A stretch of DNA of 47,022 nt from an uncultured Lachnospiraceae bacterium (GCA_902763335.1 CACWRR010000023.1:1-47022); one strand, 5' to 3'; counted from the stretch's first letter, positions 34,709 to 42,725 are shown. Notes: generated from the letters alone by a model not told the origin. Numbers and translations: made by a program.

Positions 34709-35185
34709 CTATTTTATCTTTTCTCGTACCATCATTAAAGAATATCCTAACAAATTCTGCCCTCTCCACTTTGACATTTCAAATCTGTTATCATCTGTCA
34801 TAGACAGTCCGATTCCCCATATACAGTCTTTCACAGCACACTCAGCTAATATTGCATCCTGAGTCTCTAATAGCTTTTCTCTAAGAGTATCATTTTGTAT
34901 AAATTTTTCAATTAGACCTTCATATATTATAATCTGCCTCAATCCATTCCAAATATTATCATTATAACCAGAAACCAACCGTCCCAGTCTCTTGATTTCC
35001 GCAACATCTGTAATTGAAAGAATTTCATTTGCTATTTTTTCATCGTTAAAAGTCACGGCTTTTTTATACATCATATACTGTTCCATTGATGTAAATTTAT
35101 TGTCATTCACTAAGAAATGTGATGAGTACCAATTACTTAAGAAACCATTTTCCTCGTCCGGATTATGAAAGCATATAACATTCAT
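34709..35185 (-). CDS. NADAR-domain protein (YbiA/RibX-like)
   Basis: A 158-residue NADAR protein. FHNPDEENGFLSNWYSSHFL (the substrate-pocket start), FTSMEQYMMYKKAVTF (conserved Glu-Gln-Tyr-Met), IWNGLRQIIIYEGLIEKFIQ and CIWGIGLSMTDD plus GQNLLGYSLM are diagnostic. NADAR proteins act on ADP-ribose-linked or related N-glycosidic substrates; some reverse guanine ADP-ribosylation made by DarT1-type toxins. Its ATG overlaps the upstream stop (TGATG), so it is translationally coupled to the partner and ART1 genes. An antidote role against ART1 is a reasonable inference. Confidence 0.85.
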   Translation of the reverse strand: MNVICFHNPDEENGFLSNWYSSHFLVNDNKFTSMEQYMMYKKAVTFNDEKIANEILSITDVAEIKRLGRLVSGYNDNIWNGLRQIIIYEGLIEKFIQNDTLREKLLETQDAILAECAVKDCIWGIGLSMTDDNRFEMSKWRGQNLLGYSLMMVREKIK

Positions 35186-35601
35186 CACACCTCACCTACT
35201 TTCTGCACAGCAAGATTTAATTCCAAGTCGTGAAGTCCAAAATATGCCTTCTTCAAAAAGTTTAAAGGTATTTTTTTAACTACTTCATCACTCGATATAT
35301 TATAAAACCACTGATAATATGCATAAAATTCCCCAATCCAGTCAGGCATGAATCCTTCCAGTGCCTTTCCGGGTTTTAAAATATAATGTTCATTATCAGA
35401 AAAATACTTCCACAATTCCTTTGCATCCATTGTATTCACATACGCCTTTGCCTCATCAATGCATTTCCTTGTTTTACTGTTCATATACACATTAATAAAA
35501 TCTTCTGTATCCTTATCAGGAAATTTCTGTGCAACATAGTCAAACAATTTCCCCTGATTTTCCACAACATCTGCCAAATATACATCCGAATATGCTTTCA
35601 T
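35185..35601 (-). CDS. Unknown middle protein of the ART1-NADAR cassette (putative antidote/partner)
   Basis: A 138-residue, mainly helical, acidic protein: MKAYSDVYLADVVENQGKLF, then NTMDAKELWKYFSDNEHYIL and FMPDWIGEFYAYYQWFYNIS. I recognise no characterised domain. AGAGGTGA precedes the ATG at 35601, 11 bases after the ART1 stop, and its own stop overlaps the NADAR ATG. The tight ART1-partner-NADAR coupling suggests one functional unit. It may neutralise ART1 by binding, or act as an adaptor. It shows no visible similarity to the partner of ART2. Confidence 0.6.
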   Translation of the reverse strand: MKAYSDVYLADVVENQGKLFDYVAQKFPDKDTEDFINVYMNSKTRKCIDEAKAYVNTMDAKELWKYFSDNEHYILKPGKALEGFMPDWIGEFYAYYQWFYNISSDEVVKKIPLNFLKKAYFGLHDLELNLAVQKVGEV

Positions 35602-35612
35602 GCTCATCACCT

Positions 35613-36260
35613 CTAAAACAATGTACTAAATACATTAGTTACCTTATTTTCATCAGAATCCACCAATTTTCTCATTTTCATTCGTGCCTCAACGTCCCGT
35701 TTATTGTATTTATCATTAAATTCATTGTAATTGACCATTATCAAATCACTATTAATTTCTTGCAATTTTGAAAATGCTAATTCTGACTTAATACAATACT
35801 GAATCCCTAAGCCACCTAATGAAAGGAGTTCCTCAAGAATATCTATATCTATGTTATCCCTGACAAATTCTTTAGCAATATAAAAATATGACGCATCAGC
35901 CCGCCAGCCTTTTATAACATCATACCCGTCGGTATCAACACCATATTTATCAATGAATTTTGCTGCCAGCATTCTATAACGCTTAGAATCTGCTGCATCT
36001 CTATGTTTCATCAACTCTGCTAACCATGCTAGAACATCTCTTTCTTGAAAATCAAGTATTTTTATACCTGAACAATCCAATTCATATTTATGAACCCATC
36101 CATTTTTATCATTTGGTCTGCATACAGCCCATTCCTTAGCCAGTTCAATATTTTCCGTCAGATAGAATCCGCGTCCATAATCATGTTTATCATCGCCACC
36201 ACCGAATACCGGCTCTACAATCTTATTAGGAGTACCATGATACAAAATTATTTTACCCAT
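35613..36260 (-). CDS. DUF3990-type putative ADP-ribosyltransferase (ART1)
   Basis: About 215 residues. GKIILYHGTPNKIVEPVFGG and DYGRGFYLTENIELAKEWAV fit the DUF3990 pattern, comparable to the His and Tyr motifs of ADP-ribosyltransferases. DGYDVIKGWRADASYFYIAK and GLGIQYCIKSELAFSKLQEI are the later conserved blocks, and align with those of ART2 despite low identity. GGAGGAG lies at the hsdS stop codon, eight bases before the ATG at 36260, so translation is coupled to hsdS. It opens a three-gene cassette with a partner and NADAR. Enzymatic activity and target are unknown. Confidence 0.72.
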   Translation of the reverse strand: MGKIILYHGTPNKIVEPVFGGGDDKHDYGRGFYLTENIELAKEWAVCRPNDKNGWVHKYELDCSGIKILDFQERDVLAWLAELMKHRDAADSKRYRMLAAKFIDKYGVDTDGYDVIKGWRADASYFYIAKEFVRDNIDIDILEELLSLGGLGIQYCIKSELAFSKLQEINSDLIMVNYNEFNDKYNKRDVEARMKMRKLVDSDENKVTNVFSTLF

Positions 36261-36274
36261 TCTAGCCACTCCTC

Positions 36275-37003
36275 CTATACAAACATGTTCTGAAGCATGT
36301 ATTTCTTCATTTCTTTCAGTTCATCACATTTTCGCTGGTGAAGAGTGATGAGGTTATCTAAATTATCGAGGTATTGCCCTATTTTCTTCTGCTCTTCCTT
36401 ACTTGGTACAGTAACTTCAATCTTTAGGAAATCAGCTTCATGTATTTTCCACTGACCGTATACAACTCCCTGTCGCCATTTTACCATTTCATTTATGAAA
36501 TCTTTTCTTAGGAATCTTCTTCCTAGGAAATCTAAATCAGCTACACCCGTTGGTTTAAAAATACTGTAAACCGGCGAAATACAAGCATTTCCATATTTGT
36601 TTAATCCGATCGAACCAGTTTCAAGGTTATTGGAACTGTAAATAAAATCTCCATATTCTGTACGCTTATATTTTTTCCCAACCTCATCATTTACAAGAGC
36701 ACTTCTATCATATCGCTCACCTTTCGGTGCAACACCCTGATTTGCAATAAATGCCATTAGTGGATACTCATCACTCATTGGAGCTTGATCATTGCGCTCG
36801 ACAAGCAAATCTGAAACCTTACGCTGTTCCCAATCGTCTGTAAAGCCCTTAAATCTTATTTCTGGAACCTTCTTACCATCTTGTGGAAACATTTTTTGAA
36901 GCATGTACTTTTTTAATGTTTTTGTTTCATCACACTTTCGCTGGTGAAGAGTGATAAGCCTTATCCGGAACAAAAAAAGTAAATTCCTGATATTCTTTTG
37001 CAT
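36275..37003 (-). CDS. hsdS: Type I specificity subunit, second half (TRD2) after a frameshift
   Basis: From LITLHQRKCDETKTLKKYML the frame encodes the central conserved helix, PEIRFKGFTDDWEQRKVSDL, a full second TRD, and the ending KIGQYLDNLDNLITLHQRKC then DELKEMKKYMLQNMFV. The ATG at 37003 and the residues before LITLHQ are out-of-frame shadow of the first half. Together with 36930-37451 this would be one ordinary two-TRD HsdS of about 390 residues if the frames were joined. As it stands the second half depends on reinitiation or is silent. Confidence 0.8.
   Translation of the reverse strand: MQKNIRNLLFLFRIRLITLHQRKCDETKTLKKYMLQKMFPQDGKKVPEIRFKGFTDDWEQRKVSDLLVERNDQAPMSDEYPLMAFIANQGVAPKGERYDRSALVNDEVGKKYKRTEYGDFIYSSNNLETGSIGLNKYGNACISPVYSIFKPTGVADLDFLGRRFLRKDFINEMVKWRQGVVYGQWKIHEADFLKIEVTVPSKEEQKKIGQYLDNLDNLITLHQRKCDELKEMKKYMLQNMFV
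36331..36349. repeat. hsdS end repeat (LITLHQR-coding), one of four copies
   Basis: TTCGCTGGTGAAGAGTGAT is exactly repeated at 32598-32616, 34149-34167, 36331-36349 and 36937-36955. Each copy closes a target-recognition domain. Confidence 0.95.
36818..36832. repeat. hsdS start repeat (WEQRK-coding), one of five copies
   Basis: CTTACGCTGTTCCCA is exactly repeated at 33085-33099, 33122-33136, 34684-34698, 36818-36832 and 37395-37409. Each opens a target-recognition domain; the first two belong to the 37-bp duplication. Confidence 0.95.
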
Positions 37004-37451
37004 TCACACCAGGCTGTCCTGATCTTTGTGATGTAATCTGAATATACTTGTAATAGGCTTCTGTTAAAGTATTTTGATATACAAAATCTGCATTATTATC
37101 TTCGTTTACATGTGCCCTAATTAGGAAGCCTGCATAATACACAAGTCCATCAAGCTCCCTATAAATGTAGGTTTTTCCAACACTCGCACCTGTTCTTGCA
37201 AACAATATATCACCCTTCTTCAAGATATAATTATCTGCATTTTCTAAATTTATGTCTGGCGAAGTGACCGCGTCTCGAACGAACAATCTTGTTTCATCAT
37301 CAATATCTGTTATTCGAATATATTTATTCTGTCCATCATATTCTTTTGCTGCCGCATTCAATCCATAATCAAATCCTTCAGCAACTTCACCAAACTTACG
37401 CTGTTCCCAATCGTCTCCATATCCTTTAAATCTTATTTTTGGTCTATTCAT
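36930..37451 (-). pseudogene. hsdS: Type I specificity subunit, first half (TRD1), broken by deletion/frameshift
   Basis: It starts normally (MNRPKIRFKGYGDDWEQRKF), five bases after hsdM, and encodes TRD1 up to QEFTFFVPDK. It then reads AYHSSPAKV and stops. The expected EEQxKIGxYLxxLD segment before LITLHQRK is missing (roughly 50 bases judging from the other three TRDs) and the remaining LITLHQRK-coding repeat is in another frame. The two halves cannot give a continuous HsdS without repair, slippage or recombination. The cut falls right at the end repeat, so it looks like a failed or intermediate recombination. Confidence 0.8.
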
Positions 37452-37456
37452 TCATA

Positions 37457-39016
37457 TCACCCCTCAATCATACTAATATAACGCTCTAATGAAAGCGAAA
37501 CAAAGTTATCCTGTGCATCTGCCAGTTCCTCATCTGTCTTTTTCATATCATCAAGTAATGCATTTATGTCAACTTCCTTTTCCTTTTCAAAATTGTCAAC
37601 ATATCTCGGAATATTTAAATTAAAATCATTCTTTTCTATATCCTCAAAAGATGCAAGATATGCTTCTTTTTCTACAGTTTCCCTCCTATTATATAAATCT
37701 ACAACTGCATCTATATGTTCATCCGTCATGGCATTCTGTTTCTTGCCCTTTTCAAACTTCTGCGATGCATCTATAAACAATACATCCCTTCCATCTCTGT
37801 GTTTCTTTAGCACAACAATACATGTCGGTATAGAGGTATTATAAAACAGGTTTGCCGGAAGTCCAATCACTGCATAAATGTTACCTGACCTGAGTAACTT
37901 TTCACGTATTTTTCCTTCTGCTGCACCTCGGAATAATACTCCATGAGGTAATACAATTGCCATTGTACCGTTATTTTTCAAATGATATAGCCCATGAAGC
38001 AAAAATGCATAATCCGCTTTTGACTTCGGTGCCAATACCCCATAATCGCTAAATCTTTCATCCTGTAAAAATCCTGCCGCCGCACTCCATTTTGCTGAAT
38101 AAGGCGGATTCATAAGTACCATATTGAAATCTGTCTCTTCACCGGTAGGCCAGTCACCGTCGAGTGTATCACCATTTCGAAGTACCTGATTTTCCGGAAC
38201 TATTCCATGCAAAAACATATTCATTCTGGCTAAATTAAATGTGGATGTATTCAGTTCCTGTCCATAGTATCTGATATAATTTGGTTCCTTTGCATACTTC
38301 TTTGCATTCAACAAAAGTGATCCTGAACCCATACACGGATCATATACAGATAAGCCTCTCTTTGTTTCCTGACCTGCAATAGCTATCTTAGTCAATATCT
38401 TAGATACTGCCTGAGGTGTATAAAATTCTCCTGCTTTCTTTCCTGTCTCCGAAGCAAACTGACCAATCAGATACTCATACGCATTTCCAAGTATTTCTGC
38501 ATCAGAATTCAACAAATCCGCTTTATCTATTTCCTTAATAAGATTTGATATAGTATCACTTTGCTTCTGATCACCTGTTCCAAGCCTGTTAGAATATAAA
38601 TCTATATCAGTAAACAAATCCGCAAACAGCGAATCGCTCTGTTCAATATTATTAAAGCCTTTCTGCAACTGCTCTCTATTAAACGAATTATTTCTGGCTG
38701 CATCTGCAAAACATGTATATGTAAGTTCCGGTTCTATAAGATAGTGGCACTCAGACTTTATCTGATCTTTCAATTCTTCCGCACTTTCATCTGCCAATGC
38801 TTCCTTATACGCATCCAATGCCACTTTTAAAGACTCGGGTTTTTCATCATATATCAGGTCATATACTTTTATTAAAAATGAGTCTGATAAATATTTGTAG
38901 AAAACAATTCCCAACAAATACTCTTTGTATTCATTTGCATCCATCTTAGAACGGAGTATATCCGCCCCACTCCACAATACACTAATCAAATCCTTGCTAT
39001 TATCATTTTCTGTCAT
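37457..39016 (-). CDS. hsdM: Type I restriction-modification DNA methyltransferase, M subunit
   Basis: A 519-residue N6-adenine methyltransferase. An N-terminal helical HsdM domain is followed by GEFYTPQAVSKILTKI, the AdoMet-binding motif VYDPCMGSGSLLLNA and the catalytic motif MVLMNPPYSAKWS. A C-terminal helical tail (DMKKTDEELADAQDNFVSLS) contacts HsdS. GGAGG precedes the ATG. It is first in the operon and undamaged. With HsdS it methylates the host site; with HsdR added, the complex restricts foreign DNA. Confidence 0.96.
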   Translation of the reverse strand: MTENDNSKDLISVLWSGADILRSKMDANEYKEYLLGIVFYKYLSDSFLIKVYDLIYDEKPESLKVALDAYKEALADESAEELKDQIKSECHYLIEPELTYTCFADAARNNSFNREQLQKGFNNIEQSDSLFADLFTDIDLYSNRLGTGDQKQSDTISNLIKEIDKADLLNSDAEILGNAYEYLIGQFASETGKKAGEFYTPQAVSKILTKIAIAGQETKRGLSVYDPCMGSGSLLLNAKKYAKEPNYIRYYGQELNTSTFNLARMNMFLHGIVPENQVLRNGDTLDGDWPTGEETDFNMVLMNPPYSAKWSAAAGFLQDERFSDYGVLAPKSKADYAFLLHGLYHLKNNGTMAIVLPHGVLFRGAAEGKIREKLLRSGNIYAVIGLPANLFYNTSIPTCIVVLKKHRDGRDVLFIDASQKFEKGKKQNAMTDEHIDAVVDLYNRRETVEKEAYLASFEDIEKNDFNLNIPRYVDNFEKEKEVDINALLDDMKKTDEELADAQDNFVSLSLERYISMIEG

Positions 39017-39052
39017 ACTCTTGCCTCCATTTTGATTCCATTTTATATTTTT

Positions 39053-39081
39053 ATTATACCAAATCCCGCCATCATTTACAA
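39053..39081 (-). promoter_or_regulatory. Promoter of the hsdM-led operon
   Basis: TTGTAA (39076-39081), a 17-base spacer and a perfect TATAAT (39053-39058) on the minus strand, about 35 bases before the hsdM ATG. All genes down to the recombinase could be read from it. Confidence 0.65.
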
Positions 39082-39087
39082 ACTACA

Positions 39088-40639
39088 TCATATACCATTC
39101 ATGGCATCAGACATAGAATAATATTCACTGTTAAAAAACTTCATATACAATGGTTCCTCTTCTCCTTTTGTGAAAAAGACCACCCATAAATCTGAAGTTT
39201 CCGACTCGCCCTCCTCAAGAATGTCCTCTTCTGATGCCGTAATCAGATCCACTTCATATCTGTAAAGCATTCTCCATGTTCCGGTGGAATATATGACTCA
39301 CTTTCAAACAGGCATCCGTTAAAGCCCAGAAACATACCCATTTTATATTCATCTAATGTTATCTTTGTTTTCAATTTGCTGCTCTGGATGTTATCCGTCG
39401 ACACTGTCAGTTCATCCGGAAGTTCATATTTCTTTGATATAAAATCCTTTAAACTGCTATCAGACTTATACATACTATCTGCGTACAAACACACAACATC
39501 TCTTCTGAAATTATTGATAACGGCTATCATTTCTATTTCTCCCGTTTTATGCCAATTTGCCTCTGCGGTATTCTCCGGCCAATAGTAAACCTGCAACTCA
39601 TATATTCCTCCCATAAACTGACATTTCCCTTTTCCTGCCTTTCATACCATCCGTCCTCTGTAGTTATCTTTATAAGTTTCTCCATGGTAATATCATTTGA
39701 CTTTGGATTTGTCATAAAACATACAGTTACTATAATACATGCTGCAACAGCAGTAAGCATTACCCAGAATACCGGCTTTTTATAACTGATAACAGACTTC
39801 ACTCTTGCCTTTACACTCACCTCGCCAAATGCAACCGGACATGCTGCAATCATACATCTTTTCACATTACATTCAAGAAGTGCCTGACAGTATGCTGCCT
39901 TCCACACATTGTCCCTGTCTTTAGTTACCTTTTCATCACATGCAAGTTCAATGTCTTTACAAAGCAGTATGTACGCACACCAGCAAAGCGGATTAAACCA
40001 GTAAACCGAAAGTATAAGAAAGCCCAATGGTTTCCATATATGATCCCATCGTTTAAGATGTGCCTTTTCATGTTCAAGTACACACTCCCTTACATTCTCA
40101 TCCATACCTGACGGAATATAAATATGAGGGCGAAGTATTCCAAGTATAAATGGGCTTACCACTCCATCGCATATATAAACATTATCCGAAATTCTCCTTG
40201 ATACTGCCACCTTTCTCCGTAAAATAAAATATGAAATAAGAGAATACAAAATCATAACCGCCACTCCGATTCCCCATACGACTACCATGACTGACAGTAC
40301 TTTCTGTATAGGACTGACCGATGCCTGTAATTCGTCTGTATATGAAAATTTATTTTCAAGCACCGGATTCACGGCCTCATTGATTACATTGACACCTGTA
40401 TCTATCTCAGGAACGGCCTATTATCCTATATCTGTAGCCACAGGTTCCTTACTCGGTATAAGACTTAGTACACTTTCCATACTAAACGGCAGCACAAGTT
40501 TTAATGCAACCATTCCCCACAATAAACAATTAATCCATTTTGGAGCTTTTCTGATAATAACTCTTGTTACAATAACAGCCAATATAAGAATACCTGCTAT
40601 ATACCCATTATTTAATATTCCAATAAAAATCTTATTCAT
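39088..40639 (-). pseudogene. Decayed blaR1/M56-family sensor-protease gene
   Basis: Four lesions split what should be one gene. The N-terminal part (MNKIFIGILNNGYIAGILIL, membrane spans) runs from 40639 to two successive stop codons, TAA TAG, near 40425. The same frame continues as NPVLENKFSY and carries the M56 zinc protease site LEHEKAHLKRWDHIW and the later ELACDEKV to about 39600. There the frame shifts to GGIYELQVYYWPENTAEANW, and shifts again near 39270 to LYRYEVDLITASEEDILEE, ending at 39088. BlaR1 proteases sense wall stress or beta-lactams and inactivate BlaI. Sequencing error could explain single shifts but hardly all four lesions. Confidence 0.85.
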
Positions 40640-40647
40640 ATTCTCTC

Positions 40648-41019
40648 CTATTCCCTCTCTGATGAATTCCGAAAATCATCTATCATCTTCTGAATCTCAT
40701 CTGCTTCATCTCCTGTCAGTTTCTTTCTTCCCACAAACGCTGCAATAAAGGACGGTAATGAACCTGCAAAATTCTCATCGACAAACTTCTTGCTCTTTGT
40801 ACTGTCAAACTCTGTCTTTGAAATAAGTGATGTAACCACTCCATCCACATTTTGAAACAAACCTTTATCACACAGCTTTCTAAGCACCGTGTAAGTTGTA
40901 GATTTTTTCCACCCCAGACTCTCACCGGCAATCTTTACAAGTTCACCCGACGGCACCGGTTCATTCTCCCATATAATCTGTGCAAACTGTTCCTGAACTT
41001 CTCCTAACTCAATATACAT
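40648..41019 (-). CDS. blaI: BlaI/MecI/CopY-family transcriptional repressor
   Basis: About 123 residues. The winged-helix domain contains EVQEQFAQIIWENEPVPSGE and GWKKSTTYTVLRKLCDKGLF, and the C-terminal dimerisation helices follow (LTGDEADEIQKMIDDF). I chose the ATG at 41019, since GGAGG lies just before it; an ATG four codons upstream overlaps the ribosome site. It stands eight bases upstream of the broken blaR1. The gene is undamaged and its promoter carries a strong dyad, consistent with autorepression. Other targets are not visible here. Confidence 0.92.
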   Translation of the reverse strand: MYIELGEVQEQFAQIIWENEPVPSGELVKIAGESLGWKKSTTYTVLRKLCDKGLFQNVDGVVTSLISKTEFDSTKSKKFVDENFAGSLPSFIAAFVGRKKLTGDEADEIQKMIDDFRNSSERE

Positions 41020-41024
41020 AATAA

Positions 41025-41045
41025 CCTCCATTCCGCAGACGCTAT
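41025..41045 (-). repeat. 21-base leader repeat, copy 2 (blaI leader)
   Basis: Identical to 18628-18648 before the amylase gene. Here it is part of a perfect 7-bp hairpin, CAGACGC-ATA-GCGTCTG (41036-41052), just before the blaI ribosome site. Confidence 0.8.
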
Positions 41046-41059
41046 GCGTCTGAATTTCA

Positions 41060-41113
41060 AAAGTGGTCTACTCCGAATAAACTAATTTTAGTTTACTCTG
41101 AATAGACCACTTT
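41060..41113 (-). promoter_or_regulatory. blaI operator: 26-bp-arm dyad over the promoter
   Basis: Arms 41060-41085 and 41088-41113 are inverted copies with three mismatches; the outer AAAGTGGTCTA and inner TAAACTAA-TT-TTAGTTTA parts are perfect. The dyad covers the spacer and -10 of the blaI promoter: TTGACA (41113-41118), 17 bases, TAAACT (41090-41095), all on the minus strand. Repressor binding would block RNA polymerase. Confidence 0.8.
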
Positions 41114-41127
41114 GTCAACTTAATATT

Positions 41128-41544
41128 TTAGCTTTTTTCTCTGAACGTCCGCACCATCTTCAAAAAATCTTTCTCGCCTATAATTGCAATCCCCTGTGCT
41201 TCATCGCCAAGAACTATCAGCCTGTCCCCCGGATTAATGTCAAATACTTTCCTCGCCTTAGCCGGAATCACAATCTGACCCTTGTCACCTACTTTAACGA
41301 TTCCGAACATATGCTTTCCCTTTGGCGGCACCCCGAGTCCGTTAGTTTCTTTATCATAATTGACCAGATCATCAAGAGATACATTAAATATTTCTGCTAT
41401 CTGCTTGCATTTATCTATGTCCGGTACTGATTCTCCGGTTTCATATTTTGATACCGTCTGTCTGCTTATCTGCAGTTTCTCTGCCAGCTCCTCCTGTGAC
41501 ATATCATTCATTTTACGCAAATCAATCAGATTATCCTTAAACAC
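41128..41544 (-). CDS. XRE-AbrB two-domain transcriptional regulator
   Basis: A 138-residue fusion. Residues ~1-62 form an XRE helix-turn-helix (MSQEELAEKLQISRQTVSKY, then ETGESVPDIDKC). After a short linker, a SpoVT/AbrB beta-hairpin domain follows (GIVKVGDKGQIVIPAKARKV, FDINPGDRLIVLGD). Both halves can bind DNA. The start overlaps the end of the acyltransferase gene by eight bases, so the two form an operon. A regulatory role for that operon, perhaps through the inverted repeat before the acyltransferase, is inferred. Confidence 0.9.
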   Translation of the reverse strand: MFKDNLIDLRKMNDMSQEELAEKLQISRQTVSKYETGESVPDIDKCKQIAEIFNVSLDDLVNYDKETNGLGVPPKGKHMFGIVKVGDKGQIVIPAKARKVFDINPGDRLIVLGDEAQGIAIIGEKDFLKMVRTFREKS

Positions 41545-42613
41545 CTTTTTTCTCCTTTCGAATCCCCAATACGCACCATCTTATTACCGGTATACGCGAA
41601 ACAATCTCATTTAACAAAAATCCGCCACCATAAGCTGCCACTACTGAAATCAGATACACAATTATTCCTCTCATATTTCCGCAAACAACCATCAGATATG
41701 CTGCAACTGACAGGGCAAGATAGTGAAATATATACAGTCCAAAACTTCTTCTGTTTATAAAGGCTGCAACTTTTCCCGTCCTGTTTCCCCAGCGTTTCAT
41801 TACGCCAAATATAGCCAGACACGCAAACCATGCATAAGCAATAGCAAGCGGATTATTCACATAAGGCTGTTCTGCATAATTTTTTCCATAATAAAAATAT
41901 GTATATAAACCTCCCAGAACTACTGCGGCTGCTATAAAATATACACTGTATTTTGCCAGTATGTCCGTAACCTTTTCATGCGAGAACACATAATATCCAA
42001 GCAAAAATGTAAAAATGTATATACCAAAACGGTACACTGATATCATCGGTGTATTTAAAATCTGAGCCGAACCCCACACAACTACTCCAAGTAAAATAAT
42101 GCACCATACATTTACATTTTCACCCAGATTAAGCAGTCTGCCCTTCTCTATCTTTCTTATCAGAACGAGTATCAGAGAACATACCCACATAACCTGAATA
42201 GTCCAGAGTACACCGATTCCTGATATTACCATAATGATATACATCACAAATCCCGGAACATTCTCCGGTATATTTTTAAACGCATCTGCCATCGCCATAT
42301 TAAAATATCCCTGAGCCCATCCGAGTACCAGAAGTCCTATGGTAGACGGCACGAGCAGTTTCAATGTACGTCCCTTTATATATTCCTTATCTGTGTGATT
42401 CTCCAGATAATATCTCGAACACATTCCGCTGATGATGAACAAAATCACCATAAACCACGGATACAATATGTACTGTATAATATCCTGTCCCCTAAAATCC
42501 GTAACCGTTCCGGCACCGCCTGCCGTAATGCCATTATACATATATATCACATGATATAAAACAACCAGCAAAACCGTTATCCACCTGATGTTATCCAAAT
42601 AATGTTTTCTCAT
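41537..42613 (-). CDS. Acyltransferase 3 family membrane protein
   Basis: A 358-residue protein with about ten membrane spans. It begins MRKHYLDNIRWITVLLVVLY followed by H, the conserved His-containing first span of acyltransferase-3 (OafA/YeiB-type) enzymes, and contains FIISGMCSRYYLENHTDKEY with the conserved arginine. These proteins O-acylate exported sugars or other surface molecules. AAAGGTGG precedes the ATG. Its substrate is unknown; the polysaccharide operon is 30 kb away and need not be the target. Confidence 0.87.
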   Translation of the reverse strand: MRKHYLDNIRWITVLLVVLYHVIYMYNGITAGGAGTVTDFRGQDIIQYILYPWFMVILFIISGMCSRYYLENHTDKEYIKGRTLKLLVPSTIGLLVLGWAQGYFNMAMADAFKNIPENVPGFVMYIIMVISGIGVLWTIQVMWVCSLILVLIRKIEKGRLLNLGENVNVWCIILLGVVVWGSAQILNTPMISVYRFGIYIFTFLLGYYVFSHEKVTDILAKYSVYFIAAAVVLGGLYTYFYYGKNYAEQPYVNNPLAIAYAWFACLAIFGVMKRWGNRTGKVAAFINRRSFGLYIFHYLALSVAAYLMVVCGNMRGIIVYLISVVAAYGGGFLLNEIVSRIPVIRWCVLGIRKEKKGV

Positions 42614-42618
42614 ATTTT

Positions 42619-42662
42619 TACCACCTTTGCTATCATTTTTAACAATTATAGCAAAGGTGGTA
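42619..42662 (-). promoter_or_regulatory. Inverted repeat joining -10 box and ribosome site of the acyltransferase gene
   Basis: Perfect 15-bp arms TACCACCTTTGCTAT (42619-42633) and its complement (42648-42662). On the minus strand the upstream arm ends in an extended -10, TGCTATAAT (-10 at 42645-42650), and the downstream arm contains the ribosome site AAAGGTGG. It is best read as an operator. Confidence 0.7.
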
Positions 42663-42725
42663 TGCCTATTCTACCAAGTATTCTTAACAATTTGCCGGTT
42701 ATTATGTTAATATTAATAGCATTAT

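Noticed and set aside
28578-39016. Complete prophage or integrative conjugative element
   Set aside because: Only one recombinase is present; there are no structural, conjugation or replication genes and no tRNA attachment site.
40287-40748. Plus-strand frame opposite blaR1/blaI
   Set aside because: Antisense to the decayed blaR1 and blaI; no domain.
41060-41113. Rho-independent terminator of the XRE-AbrB gene
   Set aside because: No T run follows on the minus strand, and the dyad lies across a good promoter, so an operator fits better.
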